A stretch of DNA of 47,809 nucleotides from an uncultured Oscillospiraceae bacterium (GCA_934615645.1 CAKTTR010000004.1:1-47809); one strand, 5' to 3'; shown: positions 34,231 to 42,767, numbered from the stretch's first letter. A program made the numbers and translations. Notes: a model not told the origin generated them from the sequence alone.

Positions 34231-35031
34231 TTACAGCGCCGCGTGCGCCTGGCGCACCAGCGCCTCCGGCTGGCAGCCGCAGTCCGGCCCCGCCGCCTGG
34301 CTCAAATGCGCCAAAAATTCAATGTTCCCCTCCGGCCCCTTGACCGGAGAATACGTCAGCGCCCGGACGGTAAAGCCCAAGCCCCGGGCCAGCGACAAAA
34401 AGTCCTCCAGGACCTCCACATGGACCGCTGGGTCCCGCACGACGCCCTTTTTGCCGACCTTCTCCCGCCCCGCCTCAAACTGGGGCTTGATGAGGCACAG
34501 CACCTGCCCCTCCGGCTTGAGGAGCTTCTGCACCGCCGGCAGAACGATATGCAGGGAGATAAACGAGACGTCGATGACCGAAAGGTCCAGCGCCTCTCCC
34601 AAATCCTCTGGCGTGACATAGCGGATATTCGTCCGCTCCATGCAGACGACCCTAGGGTCCTCCCGGATTTTCCAGGCCAACTGCCCATAGCCCACGTCGA
34701 TGGCGAAGACCTTCTTCGCCCCGTGCTGGAGCAGGCAGTCGGTAAAGCCGCCGGTGGACGCGCCGGAGTCGCTGCAGGTGTAGCCCGTCGGGTCAATGCC
34801 AAACTCCCGCAGCGCCTTTGCCAGCTTCAGCCCGCCCCGGCTGACGTAAGGGCACTGGCTGCCGTGGATGGTGATCTCCGCCTCCGGCGCCACAGCAAGG
34901 CCCGCCTTATCGGCCCTCTGCCCCGCGACATAGACATTGCCGCTCATAATGATCGCCTGCGCCCTGGCCCGGGTCTCCGCCAGGCCCCGCTGCACCAGCA
35001 GGATATCCAGCCGTTCTTTATTCTTCGCCAT
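34231..35031 (-). CDS. tlyA: TlyA-family rRNA 2'-O-methyltransferase
   Basis: 266 residues. The N-terminal S4 domain (about 1-65: RLDILLVQRGLAETRARAQAIIMSGNVYV) is followed by an FtsJ-type SAM-dependent methyltransferase with DSGASTGGFTDCLLQHGAKKVFAIDVGYGQLAW and later VIDVSFISL. TlyA modifies 16S/23S rRNA in mycobacteria; in Clostridia it is often called hemolysin A without hemolytic evidence. The ATG at 35031 overlaps the dxs end by 14 bases. The longer reading upstream falls in dxs and is not used. Confidence 0.93.
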   Translation of the reverse strand: MAKNKERLDILLVQRGLAETRARAQAIIMSGNVYVAGQRADKAGLAVAPEAEITIHGSQCPYVSRGGLKLAKALREFGIDPTGYTCSDSGASTGGFTDCLLQHGAKKVFAIDVGYGQLAWKIREDPRVVCMERTNIRYVTPEDLGEALDLSVIDVSFISLHIVLPAVQKLLKPEGQVLCLIKPQFEAGREKVGKKGVVRDPAVHVEVLEDFLSLARGLGFTVRALTYSPVKGPEGNIEFLAHLSQAAGPDCGCQPEALVRQAHAAL

Positions 35032-36868
35032 GCAGCGCCTCCTCGACCTTTGTTGCAATGCCCGCCGCGTCAATGCCGCAGCGCAGCCTAAGCGCGGGAA
35101 CCGTCCCATGCTGAATAAACCGGTCGCCCAAGTTCACCCGCAGCACCCGGCAGGGGAAATGTTCCGCCGCCAGCGCCGCTGCAATGGCCTGCCCGACGCA
35201 CCCGGCGTCAATGGCCTCCTCGGCAACGATCACCAGCCCCGTCTCGCGGGCTGAATCCAAAACCTTTTCCAAATCCAGCGGCGCGATAGCGTTCAGCTTC
35301 AAGACGGTCGCGCGAATGCCCCGCGCCTCCAGCAGCTGCGCCGCCTGCAGGGCCTCGTTGATCATCGTCCCGTAGGCGATGATCGTCACGTCCCGCCCCG
35401 GCCGCAGGACCGGGTCCAGGCACACGCCGGTATACGCCCCGTCGCCTCCCCGGGGGTAGCGCACGGCCACCGGCCCGTCCATCTGACAGATGGCCTGACT
35501 CAGCATCCGCTCCAGCTCTCGCCCGTTGGCGGGGCACAACACCGTCATCCCAGGGACCGTCCGCAGATACGCCGCGTCGAAAATACCCTGGTGCGTCTCC
35601 CCATCCGGGCCGACCAGCCCCGCCCGGTCGACGGCAAAGACAACATGCAGGCGCTGCATCGCCACATCCTGCAGCAGCATGTCATACGCCCGCTGCAAAA
35701 AAGTCGAATACACCGCCACAACGGGGATCATCCCCTGCTTGGCAAGGCCCCCCGCCAAGCAGACGGCGTGCCCCTCGGCAATGCCGACATCAAAATACCG
35801 CTTCGGAAACTGCCGGGCAAAGCCCTCCAGCCCCGTGCCATAGCACATGGCCGCCGTGATGGCGCAAAGCCGCGGCTCCGACTGGGCCAGACTGCAAAGC
35901 GTCCTGCCAAACACATCAGAGAACGTCGGTCCGCCGCCATCGGCGCTGGGCACGCCGGTAACCGGATCAAACTGCCCGATGCCGTGGAACAGGGCCGGAT
36001 TCTCCTCCGCCGGGGCATAGCCCTTGCCCTTTTTTGTCAGGACATGCAGCAGCACCGGCCCTTGCATCTCCTTGGCCCGCCGCAGCATATAGATCAGCCG
36101 CGTGATATCATGCCCGTCCACCGGGCCCATATACTGAAACCCCATCTCCTCGAAGATCGTCACGCCGACCAGGCGGCGCTTGAGCCGGTCCTTGAGCCGA
36201 TGGGTCACGTTGTAAAGATGCTGCCCGCCGGGCAGTGCCCTTGTCAGGCGGCGGTAATTCCGCTTAAGCTTGAAATAGCCCGGCCTGCAGCGAATCAGCT
36301 TCAAATGCCCCGCAATGCCGCCGACATTTTTCGCAATCGACATCTCATTGTCATTCAAAATGACGATCAGCGGCTCCTTGCTGGCCCCGGCGTCGTTCAT
36401 CCCCTCGTAAAAGAGGCCGCCGGTCATCGCGCCGTCGCCCAGTAGGGCGATGACATTGTAATCGGCCCCCTGCAGTGTTCTCGCCCGGGCCATACCCAGG
36501 GCGACGGAGACGGCGTTGGACGCGTGCCCCGCCACGAAGGCGTCTGTCTCGCTCTCGTCGGGCTTCGGGAAGCCGGAGATGCCGTCCAGCGTCCGCAGGC
36601 CGGTCATGGCGTCCCGCCGCCCCGTCAAAATTTTATGGACATAGGACTGATGCCCCACGTCAAACACGAGGCGATCCCGCCGCGTGTCAAATTCCTTTTC
36701 AATGGCCACCTGCAGCTCCACGATGCCCAGATTGGACGCCAGATGCCCGCCGGTCTTGGCCACATTCTGCACCAGCCACTGCCGGATCTCCTGACAGAGC
36801 TGCGCCTCCTGCTCCCACGGGACGGCCAGCAGGTCCTCCCGGGAATTGATATGCTCTAGTATCTGCAT
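35018..36868 (-). CDS. dxs: 1-deoxy-D-xylulose-5-phosphate synthase
   Basis: Thiamine-diphosphate enzyme (616 residues) joining pyruvate and glyceraldehyde-3-phosphate in the first step of the MEP isoprenoid pathway. The ThDP motif is visible as GDGAMTGGLFYEGMNDAG...LNDNEMSI. Other blocks are GHQSYVHKILTGR near the N-terminus, FDVGIAEGHAVCLAGG (catalytic Glu region) and AVDRAGLVGPDGETHQGIFD. Normal length. It lies 43 bases after oapA and overlaps tlyA. The dxs neighbourhood of OLE RNA and oapA is documented in other Firmicutes. Confidence 0.97.
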   Translation of the reverse strand: MQILEHINSREDLLAVPWEQEAQLCQEIRQWLVQNVAKTGGHLASNLGIVELQVAIEKEFDTRRDRLVFDVGHQSYVHKILTGRRDAMTGLRTLDGISGFPKPDESETDAFVAGHASNAVSVALGMARARTLQGADYNVIALLGDGAMTGGLFYEGMNDAGASKEPLIVILNDNEMSIAKNVGGIAGHLKLIRCRPGYFKLKRNYRRLTRALPGGQHLYNVTHRLKDRLKRRLVGVTIFEEMGFQYMGPVDGHDITRLIYMLRRAKEMQGPVLLHVLTKKGKGYAPAEENPALFHGIGQFDPVTGVPSADGGGPTFSDVFGRTLCSLAQSEPRLCAITAAMCYGTGLEGFARQFPKRYFDVGIAEGHAVCLAGGLAKQGMIPVVAVYSTFLQRAYDMLLQDVAMQRLHVVFAVDRAGLVGPDGETHQGIFDAAYLRTVPGMTVLCPANGRELERMLSQAICQMDGPVAVRYPRGGDGAYTGVCLDPVLRPGRDVTIIAYGTMINEALQAAQLLEARGIRATVLKLNAIAPLDLEKVLDSARETGLVIVAEEAIDAGCVGQAIAAALAAEHFPCRVLRVNLGDRFIQHGTVPALRLRCGIDAAGIATKVEEALHGEE

Positions 36869-36911
36869 AATGATTTCCTTATAAATCTATCATCAGCCGC
36901 ACATGCGGCAT

Positions 36912-37487
36912 TTATTTCTTTTTCCGGGAGAACAGCCCCAGCACGCGCGCCGTCAGAAAGACGATGTTTGTGCTGCACCGCATGGCGATGGACTTCCCCG
37001 CCGCCTTGCCGCCGACGGTCATCCCCGCCACCAGGCCGGACATCGCCAGCTGCACGACATTCCCCCGCCCTGTCTGGGCGATCTGCGCGATGATCTGCCC
37101 CGCGATGACGGCCGAAGCTGCACCGGAAATAATGCCGCAGATATCCCCCACGACATCATTGCAGAACGAGGCGACCTTATCGGCATTGCGCAGCAGCCAA
37201 ATGGCCTTGCCCGCCCCGGGGACCTTCTTCGCCGCCATGGCGTGAAACGGCTTTTCATCCGCCGCTGTCACCGCCACGCCGACCATATCAAACAAAATGC
37301 CCAGCGCGACGATAAAAAACAGCAGCAAAAACGCCGCCAGCATCCCGCTGTTTTCCAGCAGCACGCTGGAGATAAATGAAAACGCCGCCGAGATGCAGAC
37401 TGTCACCAGGACAATCGTCACGCACCATCTCCAGCGCTTGGGCTGCTTTTTTTGCTTTTTCTCCCGTTTGGCCGGTTGCGCTTCCAA
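36912..37487 (-). CDS. oapA: OapA-like OLE RNA-associated membrane protein
   Basis: Membrane protein of 191 residues. A basic N-terminus (KREKKQKKQPKRWRW) is followed by four to five hydrophobic segments with GILFDMVGVAVTAADEKPFHAMAAKKVPGA, NADKVASFCNDVVGDICGIISGAASAVIAGQI and a C-terminal basic SRKKK. The sequence has DUF21/CorB-like character, as described for OapA, the protein that binds OLE RNA at the membrane in Bacillus halodurans. Identification rests on this resemblance plus position: directly downstream of a roughly 600-base structured noncoding region and directly upstream of dxs. Start TTG at 37487 has AGGGAGG eight bases upstream; a TTG at 37532 is an alternative. OLE/OapA is implicated in Mg2+, cold and alcohol stress in other bacteria. 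Confidence 0.85.
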   Translation of the reverse strand: MEAQPAKREKKQKKQPKRWRWCVTIVLVTVCISAAFSFISSVLLENSGMLAAFLLLFFIVALGILFDMVGVAVTAADEKPFHAMAAKKVPGAGKAIWLLRNADKVASFCNDVVGDICGIISGAASAVIAGQIIAQIAQTGRGNVVQLAMSGLVAGMTVGGKAAGKSIAMRCSTNIVFLTARVLGLFSRKKK

Positions 37488-37544
37488 AAGCCGTTCCTCC
37501 CTGTGCAGTTGCAATGCCTGCCCATGCTTCAAATTTCAAAAAAT

Positions 37545-38150
37545 GTGGCGGCAGATAAGATTAAACCTGCGCCTTAGGTCGGGTAGGATTTCCCCGGCGG
37601 AACCCGCCCGTCACCGGAACGGCCGTTTCCGTTTCATCCCGCCGTCTGCGCGTCGCCGCAGCAGAGACCCGATTGCCACTTAGTACGCACTGCAATCCCT
37701 TATCTGCCCCCGAAAGACAGCCTAGGTGCTTTCCACAACATCGTTCCCGATCCCTAGCCTCTTTTGCAGGTGCGGTTTCAAGGGGATATCACCTTTTCCC
37801 ATGGCCATGGGCAAGTATGCATCGCTCCCCTATCCCATCGCCCCCACGCAAGGCAGGCTACACTGCACACAGCACACGATTCTATGCACCGCCTTGCAGG
37901 TTGATCCTATTCCGTACGCGACCGGAAGGTGGCAGAGCCAACTACGCAGCGGCCGTCGCAAAGTAACAGGTCTCCACGAAAATTGGGTCAGTCGCCACAT
38001 GCCATTGTGGTTGCCCAAAATTCTTAACCCCCAGCATCCACCCGAAACTGGGCGTAACAAGCAAACACCAGGGACTTCATCGATATGCCCTTTAAAGGAT
38101 TTTTAGGCCCTTCCTCAGAACCGGGACTTCTGACTAGGATACTGCGCCAC
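37545..38150 (-). ncRNA. ole: OLE (ornate large extremophilic) RNA candidate
   Basis: About 600 bases on the minus strand, with no plausible protein in any frame, a good promoter exactly at its 5' end and dense local hairpins, such as TCAGAA/TTCTGA near the start and the palindrome CCCATGGCCATGGG in the middle. The order [RNA]-oapA-dxs-tlyA-nadK-argR-recN matches the known OLE locus, and the length fits the roughly 610-nt OLE RNA. It would be co-transcribed with oapA. I could not compute a covariance-model score, so the family call depends on synteny, length and structure. Boundaries are approximate to 20 bases. Confidence 0.85.
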
Positions 38151-38156
38151 GTATAC

Positions 38157-38185
38157 ATATTATCACAATATTCATTCATATACAA
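38157..38185 (-). promoter_or_regulatory. Promoter of the OLE RNA-oapA-dxs operon
   Basis: Minus strand: TTGTAT (38185-38180), a 17-base spacer, and TAATAT (38162-38157). The next possible terminator downstream is the tyrS T-box terminator, so it may drive the whole run to recN. Confidence 0.75.
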
Positions 38186-38280
38186 CCCCGAATCCATCTT
38201 TTCTCCCCGCCCCCCAAAATTTCCCGCCCCCGCCGCAGGGTACGCCGCGCTGTCACACGAAAGAAAAACTTTAAAATTCA

Positions 38281-38320
38281 CTTGCAATTGCTTGAATTTG
38301 CAAGCGTTTTTGTGTATACT
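38281..38320 (+). promoter_or_regulatory. Toxin-antitoxin promoter with palindromic operator
   Basis: TTGAAT (38292-38297), a 17-base spacer, and TATACT (38315-38320). CTTGCAA (38281-38287) and TTGCAAG (38298-38304) form an inverted repeat around the -35, the usual place for autorepression by antitoxin or complex. Confidence 0.72.
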
Positions 38321-38351
38321 ATAAAAAATGAGAAAAGGAGTGTGATGCAAT

Positions 38352-38657
38352 ATGGCAAACAAATCCGCCGTCTACGCCCGGATCGATCCAGGGCTAAAGC
38401 AAAACGCAGAGCAGATCCTGCAGCAGCTCGGAATCACCCCCTCCAGCGCGATTCAGATGCTCTATCGCCAGATCGTCCTGACCCGGGGCCTCCCGCTGGA
38501 CCTGCACCTGCCCCCTGCGCCCCCCACCGCCATCGGCGCCATGCCCCAAGCCGTGCTGGACGCCGAACTGCAAAAAGGTCTCGACTCCCTCCACACCGGC
38601 GTTACCTACTCTCCCGACGAAGTCGACGCAGCCCTGGCGGAATCCTTCGGCCTATGA
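38352..38657 (+). CDS. RelB/DinJ-family antitoxin
   Basis: Antitoxin of 101 residues. The N-terminal ribbon-helix-helix (KSAVYARIDPGLKQNAEQILQQLGITPSSAIQMLYRQIVL, about 4-43) binds DNA; the following GLPLDLHLPPAP segment and the acidic C-terminus would neutralise the toxin. AAAGGAG precedes the start by 11 bases. It overlaps the toxin start by four bases (ATGA). Confidence 0.93.
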   Translation: MANKSAVYARIDPGLKQNAEQILQQLGITPSSAIQMLYRQIVLTRGLPLDLHLPPAPPTAIGAMPQAVLDAELQKGLDSLHTGVTYSPDEVDAALAESFGL

Positions 38658-38983
38658 GCGATGCGTACCGTGTTGCTTACGCGCCGGAAGCGCTGGACGA
38701 TTTGAAAGCGATCTATACCTATCTTGCCCAGGTCCTGCAAGCCCCGGGCACCGCGCAGGAGCTGGTGGGCCGCCTGCGCAGCCAAATTCGCGCGCTGGAC
38801 CAGCTGCCTGCCCGCTACCCCCTGGTAGACTGGGCCCCATGGAACCGCATGGGTATGCACAAAATGCCCGTCGGCAATTTTGTCGTATTTTACACCGTGG
38901 ACCGCGAATCCGCAGCCGTCACCGTGATCCGTATCGTCTACGGCGGCAGAGATTTAGAATCCCTCGCTTCCCAACTGCAATAA
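38654..38983 (+). CDS. RelE/ParE-family toxin
   Basis: Toxin of 109 residues. A typical fold order is seen in YRVAYAPEALDDLKAIYTYLAQ, followed by RLRSQIRALDQLPARYPLV, then KMPVGNFVVFYTVDRESAAVTVIRIVYGGRDLESLASQL. It may cleave mRNA on the ribosome (RelE) or poison gyrase (ParE); the sequence does not decide. It is expressed after the antitoxin by translational coupling and is followed by a strong bidirectional terminator. Confidence 0.92.
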   Translation: MSDAYRVAYAPEALDDLKAIYTYLAQVLQAPGTAQELVGRLRSQIRALDQLPARYPLVDWAPWNRMGMHKMPVGNFVVFYTVDRESAAVTVIRIVYGGRDLESLASQLQ

Positions 38984-39034
38984 AAAACCAAGGCGCCGTT
39001 CGGGTTCATCGCCCAAATAGCGCCTTGGTTTTTT
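38982..39034. terminator. Bidirectional terminator between the TA operon and the convergent minus-strand operon
   Basis: A 15-bp perfect stem (38982-38996 with 39020-39034) with A6 on the left and T6 on the right serves both convergent transcripts; it begins at the toxin's stop codon. Confidence 0.9.
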
Positions 39035-39045
39035 ATTATGAAATG

Positions 39046-39507
39046 CTATGGTTCCCCCACCTCCCCGCAAACGCAGAACCGGCAAAGCGTCTCCGCGCCG
39101 CCGTGCTGGGGGCAGACGTAGCCGTCCGCCGTTTCGCGCCAGCGGGCCGCCGCCTGGGGGTGCATCGGCCGCTGCTCTAAAAATGTCCGGGCCAGGCACG
39201 CAAGCACGATGCCCTTGTGCGCCCCGGGATTCTCCGGGTAATATTCCCGCAGATACGCCGCGACCTCCGCCGCCAGCGCGCGGCACGCGCCCGCATCGAC
39301 GGCCCCCGGCGCGTCCTGCCCCGGGTCCCACAGCCGCAGGAGCACCGCCCGGTTAAAGGCGTTCACGCAAAACGTCCCGTCGCCTGCACGCAGGCTGCGC
39401 CGCTCTGCGTCCGTCAGCGCCGCCTGCAGCGCCGCGCGCAGCTGCCCGCGGGAAAGCTGCGCCCCGGTCTTGCCGCTTGGCTGGTCACAGATCCCATTGC
39501 TTGTCAT
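39046..39507 (-). CDS. Uncharacterised protein with C-terminal Cys/His cluster
   Basis: Soluble protein of 153 residues. The N-terminal half is helical (LSRGQLRAALQAALTDAERRSLRAGDGTFCVNAFNRAVLL), the middle contains a helix and EYYPENPGAHKGIVLACLA, and the C-terminus carries YVCPQHGGAETLCRFCVCG, a CxxH...CxxC(xC) arrangement that could bind zinc. I do not recognise the family. GGAGG lies nine bases before the ATG. It follows pncC in the same direction with a 67-base gap and is the last gene of the run comM-thiI-pncC. Confidence 0.72.
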   Translation of the reverse strand: MTSNGICDQPSGKTGAQLSRGQLRAALQAALTDAERRSLRAGDGTFCVNAFNRAVLLRLWDPGQDAPGAVDAGACRALAAEVAAYLREYYPENPGAHKGIVLACLARTFLEQRPMHPQAAARWRETADGYVCPQHGGAETLCRFCVCGEVGEP

Positions 39508-39574
39508 CGCGCTTGCCCTCCTGCGTGCAGAAATCTTTCCCAAATTTTCCGCTTGCGTGCATATCCATACGCGC

Positions 39575-40048
39575 TTATGCCAGCGTCTCCAGCAGTAGCT
39601 GCAGCGCGGCGCGGCACGTCGCCTGCCGGATGGCCGCCCGGTCGCCCGTCAGATGCAGCTCCTGCACCCGGCAGCCCCGCGGTCCTGCACAGGCGATATA
39701 GACCAGGCCGACGGGCTTGCCCGTCTCATCGCTGTTCGGCCCGGCGATGCCCGTCGTGCTCAGGGCGTAGTCCGCCGCCAGCCGCTGCCGGGCCCCCTGG
39801 GCCATCTGCTCCGCCACCGGCGCGCTGACGGCCCCCAACGTATCTAAGTCCTCCTGCGAGACCCCCAAGGCCCCCGCCTTGACGGCGTTGCAATAGCTGA
39901 TGACACCGCCCCGGTAGACGGCGGAGCTGCCGCTGACACTGGTGATCATCTCCCCCAGCATCCCGCCAGTCAGGGACTCCGCCGTCGCCAGCGTCGCCCC
40001 CGCCGCGGCCAGGGCCGCCACGGCCTGCCGCGCCAGCGCCTCAGCCAT
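39575..40048 (-). CDS. pncC: CinA C-terminal domain nicotinamide-nucleotide amidohydrolase (PncC)
   Basis: Enzyme of 157 residues that deamidates NMN to NaMN in pyridine nucleotide recycling. The family blocks ATAESLTGGMLGEMITSVSGSSAVYRGGVISYCNAVKAGALGV, GARQRLAADYALSTTGIAGP and TGKPVGLVYIA are present. The N-terminal MoCF-like domain of full CinA is absent. The start overlaps the thiI stop by eight bases, so expression is coupled. Confidence 0.93.
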   Translation of the reverse strand: MAEALARQAVAALAAAGATLATAESLTGGMLGEMITSVSGSSAVYRGGVISYCNAVKAGALGVSQEDLDTLGAVSAPVAEQMAQGARQRLAADYALSTTGIAGPNSDETGKPVGLVYIACAGPRGCRVQELHLTGDRAAIRQATCRAALQLLLETLA

Positions 40049-41219
40049 GGTAGCGCACCTTGACCAGCTCCGTATTGGCCAGCGCCCGTTCGATGAGCGC
40101 CGGGCGGTCGAGCTTGGCCTCGGCCTTCTCCACCTGTGCCCGGGTCGGCTTCGTCCGCGGATGCCGCGGGGTGAAGACGGTGCAGCAGTCCTCATACGGC
40201 AAGATCGACGTCTCCAGCGTCCCGATGCGCCGGGCGATGGTGACGATCTCCTCCTTGTCCATCCCGATGAGCGGGCAGAACACCGGCAGATCGACGACCG
40301 CCGACGTCACCCCCATGGCCTCCATGGTCTGGGACGCCACCTGCCCCAGGTTCTCCCCCGTCACCAGGCACTGGCAGCCGTGGTCCCGGCCGATGCGCTC
40401 GGCGATCTCCATCATAAACCGCCGCATGATCAGGGTAAAATACTCCTCCGGGCAGTTGTCCCGGATGGCCTCCTGAATTTCCGTAAAGCCGACGATATTG
40501 ACCGTCATCCGCCCGCAGTAGCGGGTCATGAGCCGGGCCAGGTCCAGCACCTTCTGCTTGGCCAGCTCACTGGTATAGGGATAGGAGAAGAAGTGGACAC
40601 ACTCCAGCTCCACCCCCCGCTTGGCGATCATATACCCCGCCACCGGCGAGTCGATGCCCCCGGAGAGCAGGACCATCGCCCGACCGCCGACGCCCGTCGG
40701 CAAGCCGCCCGCTCCCGGCTCCGCCGGGCCGTGGACATACGCGGCAAAATCCCGCACCTCGACATTGACCGTGTACCCCGGGTCATGCACATCGACCCGC
40801 ACGTCCGGGTACGCCTCCTGCAGCCGCCCGCCGATCTCCTGGGAGATCTGGATGGACGTCATCGGGAACCGCTTGTCCGACCGCTTCGACTCGACCTTAA
40901 AGCTGCTGGCCGCCGCCAGATCGTCGCCGAGATACGTCACGACAGCGTCAAAGATTGCGTCCAGCGTCTTCTCGCACGGGCGGCAGCGGCACAGGCTGAT
41001 GACGCCGAAGATCGCGTGGCACGCCTCCCAGGCCCCCTCCATATCGCACTCGTCATTCTCCGGCTCCACATAGACGGTGGACTGGAGAATGTTTACTTTG
41101 AATTCACCAAAGGGCCGCATCCGTCTTGCGACGTTCGTCTTGAGCTTATTTTCAAACTGACGGCGATTTGCCCCCTTGAGGATGATCTCCCCCAGCTTTA
41201 ATAAGAAAATTTCATTCAT
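40041..41219 (-). CDS. thiI: tRNA uridine 4-sulfurtransferase ThiI
   Basis: 392 residues. N-terminal ferredoxin-like/THUMP RNA-binding region (about 1-165), PP-loop LLSGGIDSPVAGYM (about 183-196) for ATP-dependent adenylation and a C-terminal AANH domain ending ARRIGTLETSILPYEDCCTVFTPRHPRTKP. No rhodanese domain, as in other Gram-positive ThiI proteins, so sulfur must be transferred by a dedicated desulfurase; a NifS-type gene lies 2.5 kb upstream in the same window. It makes 4-thiouridine in tRNA and can supply sulfur for thiamine. Confidence 0.96.
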   Translation of the reverse strand: MNEIFLLKLGEIILKGANRRQFENKLKTNVARRMRPFGEFKVNILQSTVYVEPENDECDMEGAWEACHAIFGVISLCRCRPCEKTLDAIFDAVVTYLGDDLAAASSFKVESKRSDKRFPMTSIQISQEIGGRLQEAYPDVRVDVHDPGYTVNVEVRDFAAYVHGPAEPGAGGLPTGVGGRAMVLLSGGIDSPVAGYMIAKRGVELECVHFFSYPYTSELAKQKVLDLARLMTRYCGRMTVNIVGFTEIQEAIRDNCPEEYFTLIMRRFMMEIAERIGRDHGCQCLVTGENLGQVASQTMEAMGVTSAVVDLPVFCPLIGMDKEEIVTIARRIGTLETSILPYEDCCTVFTPRHPRTKPTRAQVEKAEAKLDRPALIERALANTELVKVRYHG

Positions 41220-41249
41220 GGTTTTGTGTTCCTCTCCTGCTTTTCCAAA

Positions 41250-42767
41250 TTATTGCTTTCCCAGCTGATAGGTCCGGTACTGGATGGCCTCGGCGATATG
41301 CTTCGGGCCGATCTCCGCGCTGCCGTCCAGGTCCGCGACGGTCCGGGCGACTTTTAAGATGCGGTCGTAGCTGCGGGCCGTCAGAGCCAGGCGGTCAAAC
41401 GCCGTCTTCAAAAGCTTGGCGCTGTCGTCACCCAGGGCGCAGTACTGGCGCAGCTGCCCCGGCTGCATTCTCGCGTTGCAGGTGACGCCGCTGCCCTCCA
41501 GCCGCGCCTGCTGCAGCGCCCGGGCCGCCATGACCCGCTTTTTGATCTCCGCCGAGCTCTCCGCCGGGGTATTCTCCCGCAGCTCTGCAAAATCCAGCGC
41601 CGGGACGCTGATGATCATGTCGATCCGGTCGAGCATCGGCCCAGAAATTTTGCCCATGTACGCGTCGACAGCCTGCTGGCTGCAATGGCAGCGCCCGCTG
41701 GGGTCGCCGTACCAGCCGCAGCGGCAGGGATTCATGGCACACACCAGCATGATATCGCTGGGATACGTCACCGACCCGCTGGCCCGGGAGATCGTCACCG
41801 CCCCGTCCTCCAGCGGCTGGCGCATGGCCTCCATCGTGTCCTTCTTAAATTCCGGCAGCTCATCCAGAAACAGGACGCCCTTGTTGGCAAGGGAGATCTC
41901 CCCCGGCCGGGGCGTGCTCCCGCCGCCGGTCAGCCCGGCGATGGAGATCGTATGATGCGGGCTCCGGAAGGGCCGGACAGTCACGAGGGGCGAATCCCGG
42001 TCGAGCAGCCCCATGATCGAGTGGATCTGCGTGACCTCCAGCGCCTCCTGCCGCGTCATATCCGGCAGGATCGACGGCAGCCGCTTCGAGAGCATACTCT
42101 TGCCCGAGCCCGGCGGCCCGATGAGCAGGATATTGTGCCCGCCTGCCGCCGCGACCTCCAGCGCCCGCTTGGCCTGAACCTGGCCCTTGACATCCCGGTA
42201 GTCCAGCGCGGCCGCCGGGGGCGCCGCCGGTTCCCACCGGGGCTGGGGCGCGATGGGCGCCTCCCCTGATAAGTGCGCCGCCAGCTGGGAGACGGACGTC
42301 ACCGGGATGACCCGCACCTCCGGGCAGAGCGTCGCCTCCGCGGCGTTCGCCGCCGGAACGTACAGTGTCTCAAACCCGGCCTGGGCCGCAGCCACCGCCA
42401 TGGAGAGGACGCCATTGACGCTCCGCAGCTTCCCCTGCAGGCTCAGTTCCCCCAAAAAGGCGCTTTTCTTATCCGGCGCCGGGATGAGCTCCATCGCCGC
42501 CAGGATGCCGACAAGGATCGGCAGATCGTAGATCGTACCGGATTTTTTCGTGTCCGCCGGGGCCAGATTCAGCGTAATGCGACTGACGGGAAAGCGGAAC
42601 CCACTGTTTTTGACCGCCGCCCGCACCCGCTCCCGGGCCTCCTTGACCGCCGCATCCGGCAGGCCGACGACGTCAAACCCCGGCAGTCCGCTTGAAATAT
42701 GGCACTCCACCGTCACCGGAAACCCGTTGATCCCGTGCAGCCCCAGACTGTTGACCTCCGCTATCAT
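41250..42767 (-). CDS. comM: YifB/ComM-family Mg-chelatase-like AAA+ ATPase
   Basis: 505 residues. N-terminal S5-like domain with LGLHGINGFPVTVECHISSGLPGFDVVGLPDAAVKEARERV, Walker A GPPGSGKSMLSKRLPSIL, Walker B region LFLDELPEFKKD and a Cys-rich insert CAMNPCRCGWYGDPSGRCHCS typical of this family. In E. coli and others ComM is a helicase that promotes branch migration in transformation. ATG at 42767 with GGGGAG upstream; a longer start is not supported. The gap to thiI is 30 bases. Confidence 0.94.
   Translation of the reverse strand: MIAEVNSLGLHGINGFPVTVECHISSGLPGFDVVGLPDAAVKEARERVRAAVKNSGFRFPVSRITLNLAPADTKKSGTIYDLPILVGILAAMELIPAPDKKSAFLGELSLQGKLRSVNGVLSMAVAAAQAGFETLYVPAANAAEATLCPEVRVIPVTSVSQLAAHLSGEAPIAPQPRWEPAAPPAAALDYRDVKGQVQAKRALEVAAAGGHNILLIGPPGSGKSMLSKRLPSILPDMTRQEALEVTQIHSIMGLLDRDSPLVTVRPFRSPHHTISIAGLTGGGSTPRPGEISLANKGVLFLDELPEFKKDTMEAMRQPLEDGAVTISRASGSVTYPSDIMLVCAMNPCRCGWYGDPSGRCHCSQQAVDAYMGKISGPMLDRIDMIISVPALDFAELRENTPAESSAEIKKRVMAARALQQARLEGSGVTCNARMQPGQLRQYCALGDDSAKLLKTAFDRLALTARSYDRILKVARTVADLDGSAEIGPKHIAEAIQYRTYQLGKQ

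Noticed and set aside
34231..35109. Longer tlyA start at 35109
   Set aside because: The extra 26 residues are Arg-rich, lie inside dxs and lack a ribosome site; the S4 domain begins right after the ATG at 35031.
37545..38150. RNase P RNA, tmRNA or SRP RNA as identity of the large RNA
   Set aside because: I looked for the RNase P core blocks (such as GAGGAAAGTC and ACAGAA), a tmRNA tRNA-like end and the SRP Alu/S-domain motifs and did not find them; the gene order points to OLE.
37830..38362. Short open frames within the OLE region
   Set aside because: They lack ribosome sites and conserved motifs, and one crosses the OLE promoter; they are better explained by a noncoding RNA.
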